A stretch of DNA of 64,000 nt from Citrobacter freundii (GCA_003243445.1 QFQQ01000026.1:20280-84279), one strand, 5' to 3'. Numbered from the stretch's first letter, positions 1-9,211 are shown. Program-made: numbers and translations. The notes: a model not told the origin generated them from the letters alone.

Positions 1-316
1 TGCCATCGGGTTCACCGGGGTGAATACCGTTATTGATCAGCAAAATGCGTTTGTTATTCTTCCGGATATTGACCAGGTTATTATCACCATTATTTGATAT
101 AAAGATGAGATGGAGGGGGAGGCCGGCATCCGTTTGCCCCATCGCGATCATTTTTACTTTCGGCGAAGCCGCATCCAGCGCCTGCCACCATTCAATGGCT
201 TCATAGTAAGTCGGCGTTTGTGTGCCATTTGATTTTTCAAAGCGGGTCTGGTGGGGTGTCTGGGCAAATGATAACAGGGAAACAAGCAGGCTTAGTGCAA
301 GGAAGATTGGTCTCAT
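1..316 (-). CDS. M14-family zinc carboxypeptidase, N-terminal part (cut by window edge)
   Basis: Only the first 105 codons are inside the window; the gene continues past position 1. The start ATG (complement of 314-316) opens a signal peptide (MRPIFLALSLLVSLLSFAQ), so the product is exported. Around residues 95-105 the sequence reads ILLINNGIHPGEPDG, which carries the HxxE zinc-binding pair of M14 metallocarboxypeptidases. The family removes C-terminal residues from peptides using one zinc ion. The third zinc ligand and the catalytic glutamate would lie outside the window. A second, longer M14 protein is at 17611-20181, but the two differ in sequence around the motif. The gene is separated from rpsT by about 280 bp with a repeat element and the rpsT terminator. 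Confidence 0.8.
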   Translation of the reverse strand, partial: MRPIFLALSLLVSLLSFAQTPHQTRFEKSNGTQTPTYYEAIEWWQALDAASPKVKMIAMGQTDAGLPLHLIFISNNGDNNLVNIRKNNKRILLINNGIHPGEPDG

Positions 317-394
317 GTCAGAAAGTTGTGTTCGGGTAAATATACGAACAGAGATTCAAGTATCTGAACATCATACGGCTCAGCAGCCGGGATC

Positions 395-523
395 CCGCAG
401 ATAACGCAGATCTTTCATTCCTCCTATTGAAGTTGTTTCAGGGAGTCCGACAATCTCTTTATTCGCACCGCAGATAACGCAGATGACGTTCTTCTCTTGT
501 AGACCAATTCGCGTAATCCGCGA
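395..523. repeat. Inverted-arm element, CGCAGATNA family (9-bp word)
   Basis: Two copies of CGCAGATAACGCAGAT (395-411 and 469-484) face an inverted arm at about 508-523 that reads GCGTAATCCGCG. The word repeats every 9 bp. The element fills most of the gap between the start of the M14 peptidase gene and the end of rpsT. The same family recurs at 13782-13991. Function unknown. Confidence 0.7.
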
Positions 524-535
524 AGAAAATTAGCG

Positions 536-575
536 TACAAAAAAAGCACCTCCCTTATTCAAGGAGGTGCTTTCA
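536..575 (-). terminator. rho-independent terminator of rpsT
   Basis: On the minus strand GAAAGCACCTCC and its complement GGAGGTGC flank a 9-nt loop and are followed by a run of seven T. It begins about 22 bp after the rpsT stop codon. The symmetric A/T flanks could let it work in both directions. Confidence 0.85.
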
Positions 576-596
576 ATATCTTACCAACAGCGCGAA

Positions 597-848
597 TTAC
601 TTCGCAGCAGCTACTTTCTTAGCCAGTTTGCTCTTCAGGTTCGCAGCTTTATTCTTGTGAATAATACCACGTTTAGCCAGTTTGTCGATCATAGCGGAAA
701 CATTAGGCAATTGATCTGCTGCCTCGCCGCCTTTCGCTGCTTTCAGGTCACGGATGGCATTACGTGTAGTTTTGCCATAGTATTTATTTCTCTCGCGGCG
801 TTTTGCTGCCTGGCGCACATCTTTTTTCGTTGCCTTATGATTAGCCAT
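597..848 (-). CDS. rpsT: 30S ribosomal protein S20
   Basis: The 83-residue, very basic protein begins MANHKATKKDVRQ and has the family's pattern of long lysine/arginine-rich helices (KRRERNKYYGK, GIIHKNKAANLKSKLAKK). S20 binds 16S rRNA at the bottom of the 30S body and is a primary assembly protein. Length is normal for the family. The gene is monocistronic: its own promoter lies at 871-902, and a strong hairpin with a T-run closes it at 536-575. Confidence 0.97.
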   Translation of the reverse strand: MANHKATKKDVRQAAKRRERNKYYGKTTRNAIRDLKAAKGGEAADQLPNVSAMIDKLAKRGIIHKNKAANLKSKLAKKVAAAK

Positions 849-870
849 TTCGTATCGATTTTAAGGACGG

Positions 871-902
871 CAAAGGTAAGAGTGATAGGCTTACCCTCCA
901 AA
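871..902 (-). promoter_or_regulatory. Bacteroidota-type promoter of rpsT
   Basis: On the minus strand a TTTG (-33 box, 899-902) stands 20 bp before TACCTTTG (-7 box, 871-878), matching the known Bacteroidota primary-sigma consensus TTTG-N(17-23)-TAnnTTTG. The -7 box ends about 22 bp before the rpsT start codon, giving a short leader. Confidence 0.75.
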
Positions 903-957
903 TTTTAAAGTGCCTAAGTTAAGAAAAAGCCCGAAAACATTGAACTTCATGGGAATT

Positions 958-1082
958 CGTTTCGATGTTGGATGTCCGATGATCGATGTTCGTAGCCCCT
1001 GCATACGGATAATGAGCAATTTAAGCGGACATTAGGCGGTTTTTCGACCATCGGCCATCGAGCATCCAACATCGGGAAACGT
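958..1082. repeat. Inverted-arm element, NTCGATG family (7-bp word)
   Basis: The left arm (958-993) is a series of GATG-ending heptamers such as TCCGATG and ATCGATG. The right arm (1045-1082) is its inverted partner (CATCGGCCATCGAGCATC). The arms match in word order, including a shared TTGGATG variant and shared CGTTT ends, across a loop of about 50 bp. The element lies between the divergently transcribed rpsT and sucA, so it cannot simply be a terminator. Confidence 0.8.
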
Positions 1083-1230
1083 TTCCTGCCGCACGATTTT
1101 ACCCCCCGGAAGCCGTCTCCCGGAAAGGTTTCTGCTATTTAACCGCTTGTTTACTGAAAAACAGGCCATTTTTCGGAGTTTTTAGGCGATATTTGTGTCC
1201 CAAAATTGCCGTCTAAAATATCCACATTTC

Positions 1231-3981
1231 ATGAAAGATTTTTCCTATATCACAAACTCCCACCCCGAATTCATCGAAAACCTATACCGCGACTTTTCAA
1301 ACGACCCAAATAGTGTTGATCCGGAACTGAAAAAGTTCTTTGAGGGCTTTGATTTTGCGATCGGGCAGACCAATGGTCACACAAACGGAACAGCAGTTTC
1401 ATCCGTTCCGGCATCTTCCGGAACCGCAAGCGACTGGAGAAAGGAGCTGGGCGCATACAGAATGATCCTTGGTTACCGCAACAAAGGTCATCTCATCGCC
1501 AAAACAAACCCGATCCGTGAGAGAAAAGACCGTAACGCGAATCTTACACTGGCTTTCTTTGGTTTGAGCGAGGAGGATATGGATAAAACTTTCCAGGTGG
1601 GCGAGCGTATCGGACTTGGCGCAACCAGCCTGAAAAATATCCTCGGGCATCTGCAAAAAACATATGCAGGTCATCTTGGTATTGAGTTCAAATATATCAG
1701 TGACCAGGAGAGGGTGAACTGGCTGGCCAATGAAATGGAAAAGAATTTTGCCAACCCATTAACTCTTGAAAAGAAAAAACGTATCCTGGAAAAATTGAAC
1801 CAGGGCGTAATGTTTGAAGAATTCCTTCACAAAAAATATGTTGGGCAGAAAAGGTTTTCACTCGAAGGTGGTGAAACTACTATTCCCGCACTTGATGCGA
1901 TCATCAACATGGCTGCAGATCATGATGTGCAGGAAGTGACGATCGGCATGGCTCACCGTGGCCGTCTGAACATTCTTGCCAACATCATGGGTAAAACCTA
2001 CGAGCAGATCTTCAGTGAATTTGAAGGCACTGCAAAAGTAGATCAGACCATGGGCAGCGGTGACGTGAAATATCACATGGGCTTCGGCAGCGAATTGAAA
2101 ACGCCAAGCGGTAAAGGTGTTTACCTGAAACTGATGCCAAACCCTTCTCACCTTGAGGCCGTAGATCCTGTGGTGGTTGGCTTTGCCCGTGCAAAAGCTG
2201 ATGTTCTGTATGGTTCTGACTTTGATAAAATATTACCGATCCTGATCCATGGTGATGCATCCATTGCCGGTCAGGGTATCGTATACGAGGTGACACAGAT
2301 GAGCAACCTTGAAGGTTACTACACCGGTGGCACCATCCACTTCGTGATCAACAACCAGATCGGTTTTACGACCAACTTTGATGATGCACGCAGTTCTGAT
2401 TATTGTACTTCACTCGCAGCTGCGATCCAGGCGCCGGTATTCCATGTGAATGGTGACGATCCTGAAGCAGTGGTGAAATGCGCAGAGATCGCTACACGCT
2501 ATCGCCAGCAGTTCAATTCGGATGTGTTCATTGATATGGTATGTTATCGCCGTCATGGACACAATGAAGGAGACGATCCGAAATTCACCCAACCTCAGAT
2601 GTATGCGCTGATCGACAAACATCCCAATCCACGTGAAGTATATGTGAAATACCTCCTGGAAAATGGTGAAGCTGATGCACAGGAACTCGCAACACAAATG
2701 GAGAAAAAATTCTGGGCTGATCTGCAGGAACGCCTGGATGAGGTAAAACAAAATCCATTGCCATATAACCTGCAGAATACAGATAAATGGTGGGTTAGCC
2801 TGCGCCAGTCCACTGAAGCAGACTTTGATCAATCTCCTGTAACAGCGATCAGCCCCGAGAATTTCAAAAAAGTCTTTGATGGCCTGATGAAATGGCCTGC
2901 TGAATTCAAACCGCTTCGTAAAGTAGAAAAGATCCTGCAGGATAAAGTGAAGTTGTTTGAAACTGAAAATAAAACCGACTGGGCGACCGCAGAGCTGATG
3001 GCTTACAGCAGTTTGCTGCTGGAAGGAAAAGACGTGCGTATGAGCGGTCAGGATGTGAAGAGAGGAACCTTCTCACACCGTCATGCTGTACTGATGGATG
3101 AAGTGACTGACAAACCATATAACCGTGTGAATGGTGTGCCGGATGTGACCGGTAAATTCCGCATTTATAACTCGTTGCTGAGTGAATATGGGGTTCTTGG
3201 TTTTGAATATGGATATGCGCTGGCGAATCCGAATGCGCTAGTGCTTTGGGAAGCACAGTTTGGTGATTTTGTGAATGGCGCGCAAACAATGATCGATCAG
3301 TTCATTTCTTCCGGCGAGCAGAAATGGAACCGTATGAACGGTATTACGATGCTGCTGCCACACGGCTACGAAGGCCAGGGACCTGAGCACTCCAGTGCAA
3401 GACTCGAAAGATTCCTGCAATCATGCGCTGAGTTGAATATGGTGGTAACAAACATCACCACTTCGGCGAACTTCTTCCACGCATTGCGCCGCCAGCTGGC
3501 ATGGCCATTCAGAAAGCCGCTGATCAATTTTGCACCAAAGGCGAATCTTCGTCACCCCGGAACGTATTCTTCCGTTGATGAATTCACCAACGGCGGTTTC
3601 CGTGAAGTGATCGATGATACGTTTGCAGATACATCCAAAGTGAAGAAAGTATTGTTCTGCACAGGTAAAGTTTATTTTGACCTGGCTGATCGTCAGCAGA
3701 AAGAAGACCGCAAGGATATTGCGATCATCCGGCTGGAACAATTGTATCCGCTTCCGCTGAAACAGCTTGAAGCGTTATACGCGAAATACAGCAAGGCCAC
3801 CTGGTTCTGGGTTCAGGAAGAACCATTGAACATGGGTGCGGCAGCGTTCCTGAAAATGAACCTGACAAGCATCAACTATGGCGTGATCAGCAGACAACCA
3901 TCTGCATCCACCGCTACAGGTTATGCGAAAGTGCACAAACAGGAACAGGAGGAGATTGTAGAAACGGCGTTCACTATTTAA
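1231..3981 (+). CDS. sucA: 2-oxoglutarate dehydrogenase E1 component
   Basis: E1 is the thiamine-diphosphate-dependent subunit that decarboxylates 2-oxoglutarate and passes the succinyl group to the E2 lipoyl arm (TCA cycle). The N-terminus MKDFSYITNSHPEFIENLY is the usual E1 start; an in-frame GTG at 1195 would add 12 atypical residues, so I chose 1231 (916 aa, normal length). Seen motifs: MAHRGRLNIL, HGDASIAGQG followed by NNQIGFTT (cofactor pocket), RRHGHNEGDDPKFTQP, and a transketolase-like pyrimidine domain with LPHGYEGQGPEHSSAR near the C-terminus. sucB follows after a 140-bp repeat-containing gap. E3 (lpd) is not in the window. Confidence 0.96.
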   Translation: MKDFSYITNSHPEFIENLYRDFSNDPNSVDPELKKFFEGFDFAIGQTNGHTNGTAVSSVPASSGTASDWRKELGAYRMILGYRNKGHLIAKTNPIRERKDRNANLTLAFFGLSEEDMDKTFQVGERIGLGATSLKNILGHLQKTYAGHLGIEFKYISDQERVNWLANEMEKNFANPLTLEKKKRILEKLNQGVMFEEFLHKKYVGQKRFSLEGGETTIPALDAIINMAADHDVQEVTIGMAHRGRLNILANIMGKTYEQIFSEFEGTAKVDQTMGSGDVKYHMGFGSELKTPSGKGVYLKLMPNPSHLEAVDPVVVGFARAKADVLYGSDFDKILPILIHGDASIAGQGIVYEVTQMSNLEGYYTGGTIHFVINNQIGFTTNFDDARSSDYCTSLAAAIQAPVFHVNGDDPEAVVKCAEIATRYRQQFNSDVFIDMVCYRRHGHNEGDDPKFTQPQMYALIDKHPNPREVYVKYLLENGEADAQELATQMEKKFWADLQERLDEVKQNPLPYNLQNTDKWWVSLRQSTEADFDQSPVTAISPENFKKVFDGLMKWPAEFKPLRKVEKILQDKVKLFETENKTDWATAELMAYSSLLLEGKDVRMSGQDVKRGTFSHRHAVLMDEVTDKPYNRVNGVPDVTGKFRIYNSLLSEYGVLGFEYGYALANPNALVLWEAQFGDFVNGAQTMIDQFISSGEQKWNRMNGITMLLPHGYEGQGPEHSSARLERFLQSCAELNMVVTNITTSANFFHALRRQLAWPFRKPLINFAPKANLRHPGTYSSVDEFTNGGFREVIDDTFADTSKVKKVLFCTGKVYFDLADRQQKEDRKDIAIIRLEQLYPLPLKQLEALYAKYSKATWFWVQEEPLNMGAAAFLKMNLTSINYGVISRQPSASTATGYAKVHKQEQEEIVETAFTI

Positions 3982-4112
3982 GTAAAAATTAAAAAGTAAA
4001 AAATATCACCAAGTCAAAATTCAAAAGTCAAAAGTCAAAAAATCAAACAGGCAAGGCCGGTGCTGATCACGAACGGGAATTTTTACTTTTTACATTTTGC
4101 TTTTGATTTAAT
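3980..4112. repeat. Inverted-arm element, AAAAGTM family, between sucA and sucB
   Basis: The left arm starts inside the sucA stop codon (TAAGTAAAAATTAAAAAG) and continues as AAAAGTC words to about 4048. The right arm (4080-4112) reads TTTTTACTTTTTACATTTT. The loop is about 30 bp. It sits inside a co-directional gene pair that should be co-transcribed, which makes efficient termination unlikely. Confidence 0.75.
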
Positions 4113-4121
4113 AAGCGTTTT

Positions 4122-5360
4122 ATGATAGAAATTAAAGTACCGACTGTAGGAGAATCAATCAGCGAGGTAACCTTATTGAAATGGAATAAGAAAGATGGTG
4201 AGTATGTGGAAAGAGATGAAGTGATCGCTGAGCTGGAAAGCGAGAAAGCCACTTTTGAGGTGAATGCAGAACAGGCTGGCGTATTGAAAACCGGCGCACA
4301 GGAAGGCGATACGTTAAAGATCGGCGATGTGCTCGCAAGCATTGATGAAACTGCTCCGAAACCGGAAGGTAAAGCTGCACCTGCTGCAAAACCTGAAGCA
4401 AAGAAAGAAGAACCTAAAGCTGAACCTGCAAAAGCAGCATCTACAGCGCCTGTGACCGCGGTTCCAAACGATATTAAAGCAACACCGGTAGCATCGGCTA
4501 TCATTGCTGATAAAAAGGTCGACCCAAAAACTGTTACACCAAGCGGTTACTCCGGTAAGATCACAAAAGATGATGTGCTGGCCGCATTATCAAACCCTGG
4601 CAAGAAGGCATTTGCGGGTACTGAACTGGGCAGCCGTAATGTGCGTGCTGAAAAAATGAGCAATCTCCGCAAAACGATCAGCCGTCGTCTTGTTGAAGCG
4701 AAGAATACAACAGCGATGTTGACTACCTTCAACGAAGTGGACATGACTGCGATCATGGAGATCCGCACGAAATACAAAGACAAGTTCAAAGAAGCACACG
4801 GTGTTGGCCTTGGCTTCATGAGCTTCTTTGCAAAAGCATGTTCGATCGCATTGGCAGAATGGCCTTCTGTAAATGCTTATATCGACGGCGATCAGTTATT
4901 GTATCATGATTATGCCGATATCAGCATTGCGGTAAGCACACCGAGAGGTCTGACCGTTCCGGTGATCCGTAACGTGGAGAGCCTGAGCATGGCCGATATC
5001 GAGAAGAAAGTGATCGAGCTGGCTGGCAAAGCACGTGACAGCAAACTGACCACTGAAGAACTGACTGGTGGAACATTCACCATTACCAATGGCGGTGTAT
5101 TCGGTTCGCTGATGAGCACACCTATCATCAATATCCCGCAAAGCGCGATCCTTGGTATGCACAAAATACAGGAACGTCCAATGGTGATCAATGGTCAGGT
5201 TGTAGTAAGACCAATGATGTACCTCGCACTAAGCTATGATCACCGTATCATCGACGGCCGTGAATCTGTGAGCTTCCTGGTAAGAGTGAAAGAATTGCTG
5301 GAGAACCCAGAACAACTGCTGATCGGTAAAGATCCGGTGAAGAGTTTGCTGGAACTTTAA
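4122..5360 (+). CDS. sucB: Dihydrolipoamide succinyltransferase, E2 component of 2-oxoglutarate dehydrogenase
   Basis: E2 carries the succinyl group on a lipoyl arm and transfers it to CoA. Domains in order: lipoyl domain (residues 1-77, lipoylated Lys42 in ESEKATFEV), an alanine/proline/lysine-rich flexible linker (about 80-120), the small E1/E3-binding domain (about 125-160, ending GKITKDDVLAAL), and the catalytic domain with the signature SYDHRIIDG near residue 383 (His and Asp of the active site). At 412 aa it has a single lipoyl domain, as usual for this enzyme. It follows sucA, and the two are probably co-transcribed. The stop codon is followed directly by a heptamer arm. Confidence 0.95.
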   Translation: MIEIKVPTVGESISEVTLLKWNKKDGEYVERDEVIAELESEKATFEVNAEQAGVLKTGAQEGDTLKIGDVLASIDETAPKPEGKAAPAAKPEAKKEEPKAEPAKAASTAPVTAVPNDIKATPVASAIIADKKVDPKTVTPSGYSGKITKDDVLAALSNPGKKAFAGTELGSRNVRAEKMSNLRKTISRRLVEAKNTTAMLTTFNEVDMTAIMEIRTKYKDKFKEAHGVGLGFMSFFAKACSIALAEWPSVNAYIDGDQLLYHDYADISIAVSTPRGLTVPVIRNVESLSMADIEKKVIELAGKARDSKLTTEELTGGTFTITNGGVFGSLMSTPIINIPQSAILGMHKIQERPMVINGQVVVRPMMYLALSYDHRIIDGRESVSFLVRVKELLENPEQLLIGKDPVKSLLEL

Positions 5361-5391
5361 AAGTAAAAAGTCAAAATTAAAAAGTAAAAAA
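5359..5391. repeat. Single AAAAGTM-family arm after sucB
   Basis: AAAAGTAAAAAGTCAAAA-type words start at the sucB stop codon. No inverted A/T-rich partner is seen downstream; a different, GC-rich inverted repeat follows at once (5405-5540). Confidence 0.65.
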
Positions 5392-5404
5392 TCACCCGGC
5401 TGTG

Positions 5405-5540
5405 TGTCATCCCGGCCGGGCTGATTAGGTCACTAGCATCTTTGAACTGCCAGAGCCGGGATCTCCACGACTTGAGGAGATCCCGGCTCTGGCTTTCTTT
5501 ATGATTGTGTCAGACGATAGGCCGCCCGGCCGGGATGACA
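5405..5540. repeat. Nested inverted repeats with TGTCATCCCGGCCGGGC ends
   Basis: A perfect 17-bp inverted pair (5405-5421 and 5524-5540) encloses a second, unrelated perfect 18-bp pair (5449-5466 and 5476-5493). The outer arms are themselves internally palindromic (CCCGGCCGGG). The element lies in the convergent gap between sucB and the response regulator gene. Confidence 0.8.
5449..5500 (+). terminator. Strong hairpin, probable terminator of the sucAB transcript
   Basis: A perfect 18-bp stem (GCCAGAGCCGGGATCTCC and its complement) with a 9-nt loop is followed by TTTCTTT. In the convergent setting it could also stop the opposing transcript. Confidence 0.75.
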
Positions 5541-5568
5541 AAGTGCATTGACCCGTCTCAAATTATTA

Positions 5569-6198
5569 TCATACGATCCGTTCACTCAACGCTTTCGCAA
5601 TAGCCTCCTTCCCGCAATTCACATGCAGCTTCGGATAGATATTTTTCAGGTGGGACCTTACTGTTTCAAAAGAAATATTCAATTCTCCTGCGATCACTTT
5701 TGCACTGAAGCCTTTGCTGAGCAATGTCAGCACTTCCAGTTCGCGGACTGACAGCTGGTATTTGTTTTCTGTTTTGGATTGCTGAAAGCTGTTAAGTACA
5801 CGTCTTGCAATGGAAGGACTCATTGGCGCGCCGCCTTCCACTACTTCCCTGATCGCTTCAAATAATTTATCCGGGGGTGTTTTCTTCAGCAGGTAGCCGT
5901 TTGCTCCCGCGCAAAGGCATTGAAATAACTTTTCATCATCTTCAAAAACGGTGTACATGATCACGGCGGTTTCGGGCCTGGCTTCTTTCACCATACCTAC
6001 ACCTTTGATGCCGTTCTCACCGGGCATATCAATATCCATCAGCACTACATCCGGTTGGAGTTCGTTTGTAATGGCCGTTGCTCCCTGGCAATTACTGTAA
6101 TCGCCCGCCACTTCATATTCCGGCATACTGCGGAGCAGATAGGAGAGTGACGTGCGGAGACGTTCATTATCTTCGAAAATAATTATCCGTATGGCCAT
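5569..6198 (-). CDS. NarL/FixJ-type response regulator (REC + LuxR HTH)
   Basis: The 209-residue protein has an N-terminal receiver domain with the acidic pocket IFEDN and phospho-acceptor Asp55 in VLMDIDMPG, and a C-terminal LuxR-type DNA-binding domain (SVRELEVLTLLSKGFSAK, then ETVRSHLKNIYPKL). Such regulators bind DNA after phosphorylation by a partner histidine kinase. It lies 52 bp after the kinase gene at 6251-9211 on the same strand, its likely partner. It is a clear paralogue of the regulator at 9436-10065, which has the same length and the same C-terminal ending (NCGKEAIAKALSERIV). Targets cannot be read from the sequence. Confidence 0.93.
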   Translation of the reverse strand: MAIRIIIFEDNERLRTSLSYLLRSMPEYEVAGDYSNCQGATAITNELQPDVVLMDIDMPGENGIKGVGMVKEARPETAVIMYTVFEDDEKLFQCLCAGANGYLLKKTPPDKLFEAIREVVEGGAPMSPSIARRVLNSFQQSKTENKYQLSVRELEVLTLLSKGFSAKVIAGELNISFETVRSHLKNIYPKLHVNCGKEAIAKALSERIV

Positions 6199-6250
6199 GA
6201 TAGCGAAGTTAATTGCAGAATGCTTGTCTAAAAATCCCCCAATTGAGGTA

Positions 6251-9211
6251 TTATGGCTTGATCAGCATCGTAGCTACGATGATCGCACCCATTCCCGGCG
6301 CCGATCTGACCTGTATCGAGCCATTCCAGCGCGCCACCCGCGCATGCAGGTTTTTCAAACCGTTGCGGTGTGTTTCCGCAAGCGGATCAAAACCTTTACC
6401 ATCATCCCGCACGGATAGTACCAGGTTATTCTTCTCTACATGCACATTGATCCAAACATTTTTGGCTTCAGCATGCTTGAAAATATTATTAAGCGATTCT
6501 TTGAAAACAAGATAGAAATCGCGCCTTTGCTCCATGCTTAGTTTTCTCTGCGCAAGATCACGGTCCAGTTCGAATTCATAATGCACGTTACCTGCATCAA
6601 ATAATTCTGCCGCGTAGCGCCGCATCCGTGCTGCCGTTTCATCCAGCCCGTCATTACTTGTATTCACACTCCAGATGATATCATCGAGTGCCTGTGATGA
6701 ACTGTTCACTTCCTCGGTGATGCGGTCAAGGAATTCACGCGCCTGCACAGGTGCATGGAGGTTCCTTCTTCCAAGTGAAGAGAGGATGTTGATATTGGTC
6801 AGCGTTGAACCAATATCATCATGCAGGTCGCTGGCGATCCGGTTTCTTACCTGTTGCAAACGGATCACCTGGCGCAATCTGTACAGGTAAACAAGATAGG
6901 TCAGCGAAAACAAGGTCAGTACACACAATGAAATAAACCACCAGCTGCGATACCAGGGCGACAGGATCCGGAAAGAAACCGATCCCAGTTCTCCGGTTCC
7001 ATTTCCCGCAGGGAAAATCGCTTTTACTTCAAATGTAAATGAACCCGGCGGAAGATCTTTCAGCGCAAGTGATGTATTGGTAAACGGCTGGCTCCAGGTT
7101 GTATCACCCTGCCTGAGCAGACGATAAACATACTTCACCAGTGACTCATTTTTCATATACGGACTTGCAAATTCAAACGTAATATCATTCTGATGCGGTG
7201 CAAGCACGAGCTGTTTGCCGCCATCTATATCAACTGTACTGATGGTGCTGTCATTCAGCTGCATTTTTGTGATGAATGTTTTGGCATTGCTCACAGAAAG
7301 CAGGTTTGCATCTGCCGGCAGCATCAGCAATCCGTTCAATCCCCCGCCCCATATATTGCCATGTGTATCTTCAGTAAGCGAATAGATCTCATTGTTGTAG
7401 CCAAGTTGCGCTGCAAGGTTATTTACTACGTAACGATTGTTGACACGCTGGATCACATCAAGACTTGATGTATTTCCTGCAAACAGCTTTCCCTCTTTGT
7501 TCTCCCGCACAGAAGTACAGAGATCAGACGACAGTCCTTCCTGTCTTCCTATATGCTGTAAAATTTTCAGCGTATTATTTTCCAGCGAAACCTGGAACAA
7601 ACCTTTATCACGCGTAGATAACCAGATCAAGCCATTATTTCCGGCGTTGATCGATGAGATATTTTTAGAAGCGCTGCTGTCCATCAATACAAGCTGCATT
7701 GAGTTGCCAAGATTGTAGATCCGTAAGCCGCCATTTAACTGGGATACCCATAGCTGTTTTCGGCTTCTGTCATAATAGATGTCTTCAATAATATAATCTA
7801 TGCCGGACAGACGGATGAAACTTTTACGGTCAAAGGAGTACAATCCTCCTTTGACCGCCGGAATAAAAAAAGAATTATCATCTACAGCCACAGCACCCCG
7901 TTTGAACAGCACATTGGCAGGCCGTTGCAGTTTTATTTTTTTGATAGAGTATGTTGAATTGATCTTTTGCAGATCGAGGAACAGGCTATCTGAGTAAGCA
8001 TAAGTATGTGAAGCGGTTGAAAAAAGATCAGTGGCGTCAGGCAATGTATCGATACGGCTGATCGTATTATTCGCGTGTTCATTTACCCGGAAAAGATTGT
8101 CTGTGGTAATGCCCAACACCTCTCCATCAAAAAGCAGTAGCCGGTGAATCGTGCTTGCCTGCAACCCATCATTTGATATATACTTTGTGATACGTGGATC
8201 AGGAATTTTGACCAGGCCGTTTTCTGTACCAAGCCAGAGATTGTCTTCGGCATCTTCGTATAAACAATTCACCCGATCAAAACTGAAGCCATTTGCAAAA
8301 TGAAATTGTGTGATGTTGTATAAAGTATCCATCCTGAACAGACCGCCAAACGCCGTACCTATCCAGAGATTGGAATGTTTATCGGAATAAAGATTCACTA
8401 TAACTTTACTGTCTATACCAGCTTTAGCAAGAGGCGCGGGTACCGGTTCAAATTTTAATTCGCCGCCCAATAGCTTTTGTTCGGATGCTCTTCGCAGGCC
8501 TTCCGGTGTGGCCATCCAGAGGTTTCCTTTCTTGTCCGGCTGTACATCATAAATAACTTGTCTCAAACGAAATTTACTGACTATTCGTCCCGATGAATCG
8601 AATGTGATAAAAGGTGAGCCGGGCCCGTTTGAAGCAAGCAGCAGGTTATCATTGAGGTATTCAAGATCATAGAAGACACTTCCATCCTGATCACCTGATA
8701 CATTTGTTTTTGAAAAATGATCTTGTTTGAATTTGTATATCCCATTTGTACCTGACACGAGTAGTTTATTCCCCGGGGTACGCAGGAAATTAAAAAATCT
8801 TGGAGCGGGTGTTTGGGGTATGGTCGGCACCTGCCGGAGGATATTCTTATCCAGTGCCAGTATGCCAAGCGGATTGGAAAGGATCAGCAATGTTCCATCT
8901 TCCAGTTCAAAAAAATCATTGATTGCACCAATATACTTTCCGCCGAGGCGTGTATAGTTCCTGAACTTGTTACCATCATATATGCAGAACCCGAATTTTG
9001 TACCAATAGCCAGCAGTTTATTGCGGGTCTGGTAAATGACTTTGATATAACCCGACACAAGTTCGCTGTTAGGTTCATACAGGTTTTGATTCAAGCGATA
9101 CGTTGTATAGATCAGCCGTTGCGACAGTGCACGTGAAGGCAGGCCATTCAAAAAAGCCAGTAAAAGGAGAAGGGGTAATATATTTCGCCGGGTCGGGACG
9201 GGTAGGGGCAT
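6251..9211 (-). CDS. Sensor histidine kinase with periplasmic beta-propeller (Reg_prop/Y_Y_Y) sensor
   Basis: This is a 986-residue membrane kinase. After a signal peptide (LPLLLLLAFLNGLPSRALSQ) come many short two-component-propeller repeats with the pattern NLWIGT/NIWGG, then a Y_Y_Y-like Ig domain (about 680-750), a transmembrane helix near residue 760 and a HisKA_3 dimerisation domain with RNRIASDLHDDIGSTL, where the phosphorylated His is at about 795. The HATPase follows, with N-box ESLNNIFKHAEA and G-box RDDGKGFD. There is no fused receiver, unlike the hybrid kinases common in Bacteroides. The paired regulator gene follows after 52 bp. The ligand is unknown; in Bacteroidota such sensors often bind carbohydrate. 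Confidence 0.93.
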   Translation of the reverse strand: MPLPVPTRRNILPLLLLLAFLNGLPSRALSQRLIYTTYRLNQNLYEPNSELVSGYIKVIYQTRNKLLAIGTKFGFCIYDGNKFRNYTRLGGKYIGAINDFFELEDGTLLILSNPLGILALDKNILRQVPTIPQTPAPRFFNFLRTPGNKLLVSGTNGIYKFKQDHFSKTNVSGDQDGSVFYDLEYLNDNLLLASNGPGSPFITFDSSGRIVSKFRLRQVIYDVQPDKKGNLWMATPEGLRRASEQKLLGGELKFEPVPAPLAKAGIDSKVIVNLYSDKHSNLWIGTAFGGLFRMDTLYNITQFHFANGFSFDRVNCLYEDAEDNLWLGTENGLVKIPDPRITKYISNDGLQASTIHRLLLFDGEVLGITTDNLFRVNEHANNTISRIDTLPDATDLFSTASHTYAYSDSLFLDLQKINSTYSIKKIKLQRPANVLFKRGAVAVDDNSFFIPAVKGGLYSFDRKSFIRLSGIDYIIEDIYYDRSRKQLWVSQLNGGLRIYNLGNSMQLVLMDSSASKNISSINAGNNGLIWLSTRDKGLFQVSLENNTLKILQHIGRQEGLSSDLCTSVRENKEGKLFAGNTSSLDVIQRVNNRYVVNNLAAQLGYNNEIYSLTEDTHGNIWGGGLNGLLMLPADANLLSVSNAKTFITKMQLNDSTISTVDIDGGKQLVLAPHQNDITFEFASPYMKNESLVKYVYRLLRQGDTTWSQPFTNTSLALKDLPPGSFTFEVKAIFPAGNGTGELGSVSFRILSPWYRSWWFISLCVLTLFSLTYLVYLYRLRQVIRLQQVRNRIASDLHDDIGSTLTNINILSSLGRRNLHAPVQAREFLDRITEEVNSSSQALDDIIWSVNTSNDGLDETAARMRRYAAELFDAGNVHYEFELDRDLAQRKLSMEQRRDFYLVFKESLNNIFKHAEAKNVWINVHVEKNNLVLSVRDDGKGFDPLAETHRNGLKNLHARVARWNGSIQVRSAPGMGAIIVATMLIKP

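Noticed and set aside
3980..4112. AAAAGT element as an ordinary rho-independent terminator
   Set aside because: It lies between sucA and sucB, which should be co-transcribed, its stem is A/T-rich, and the same family also occurs in a divergent gap (33096).
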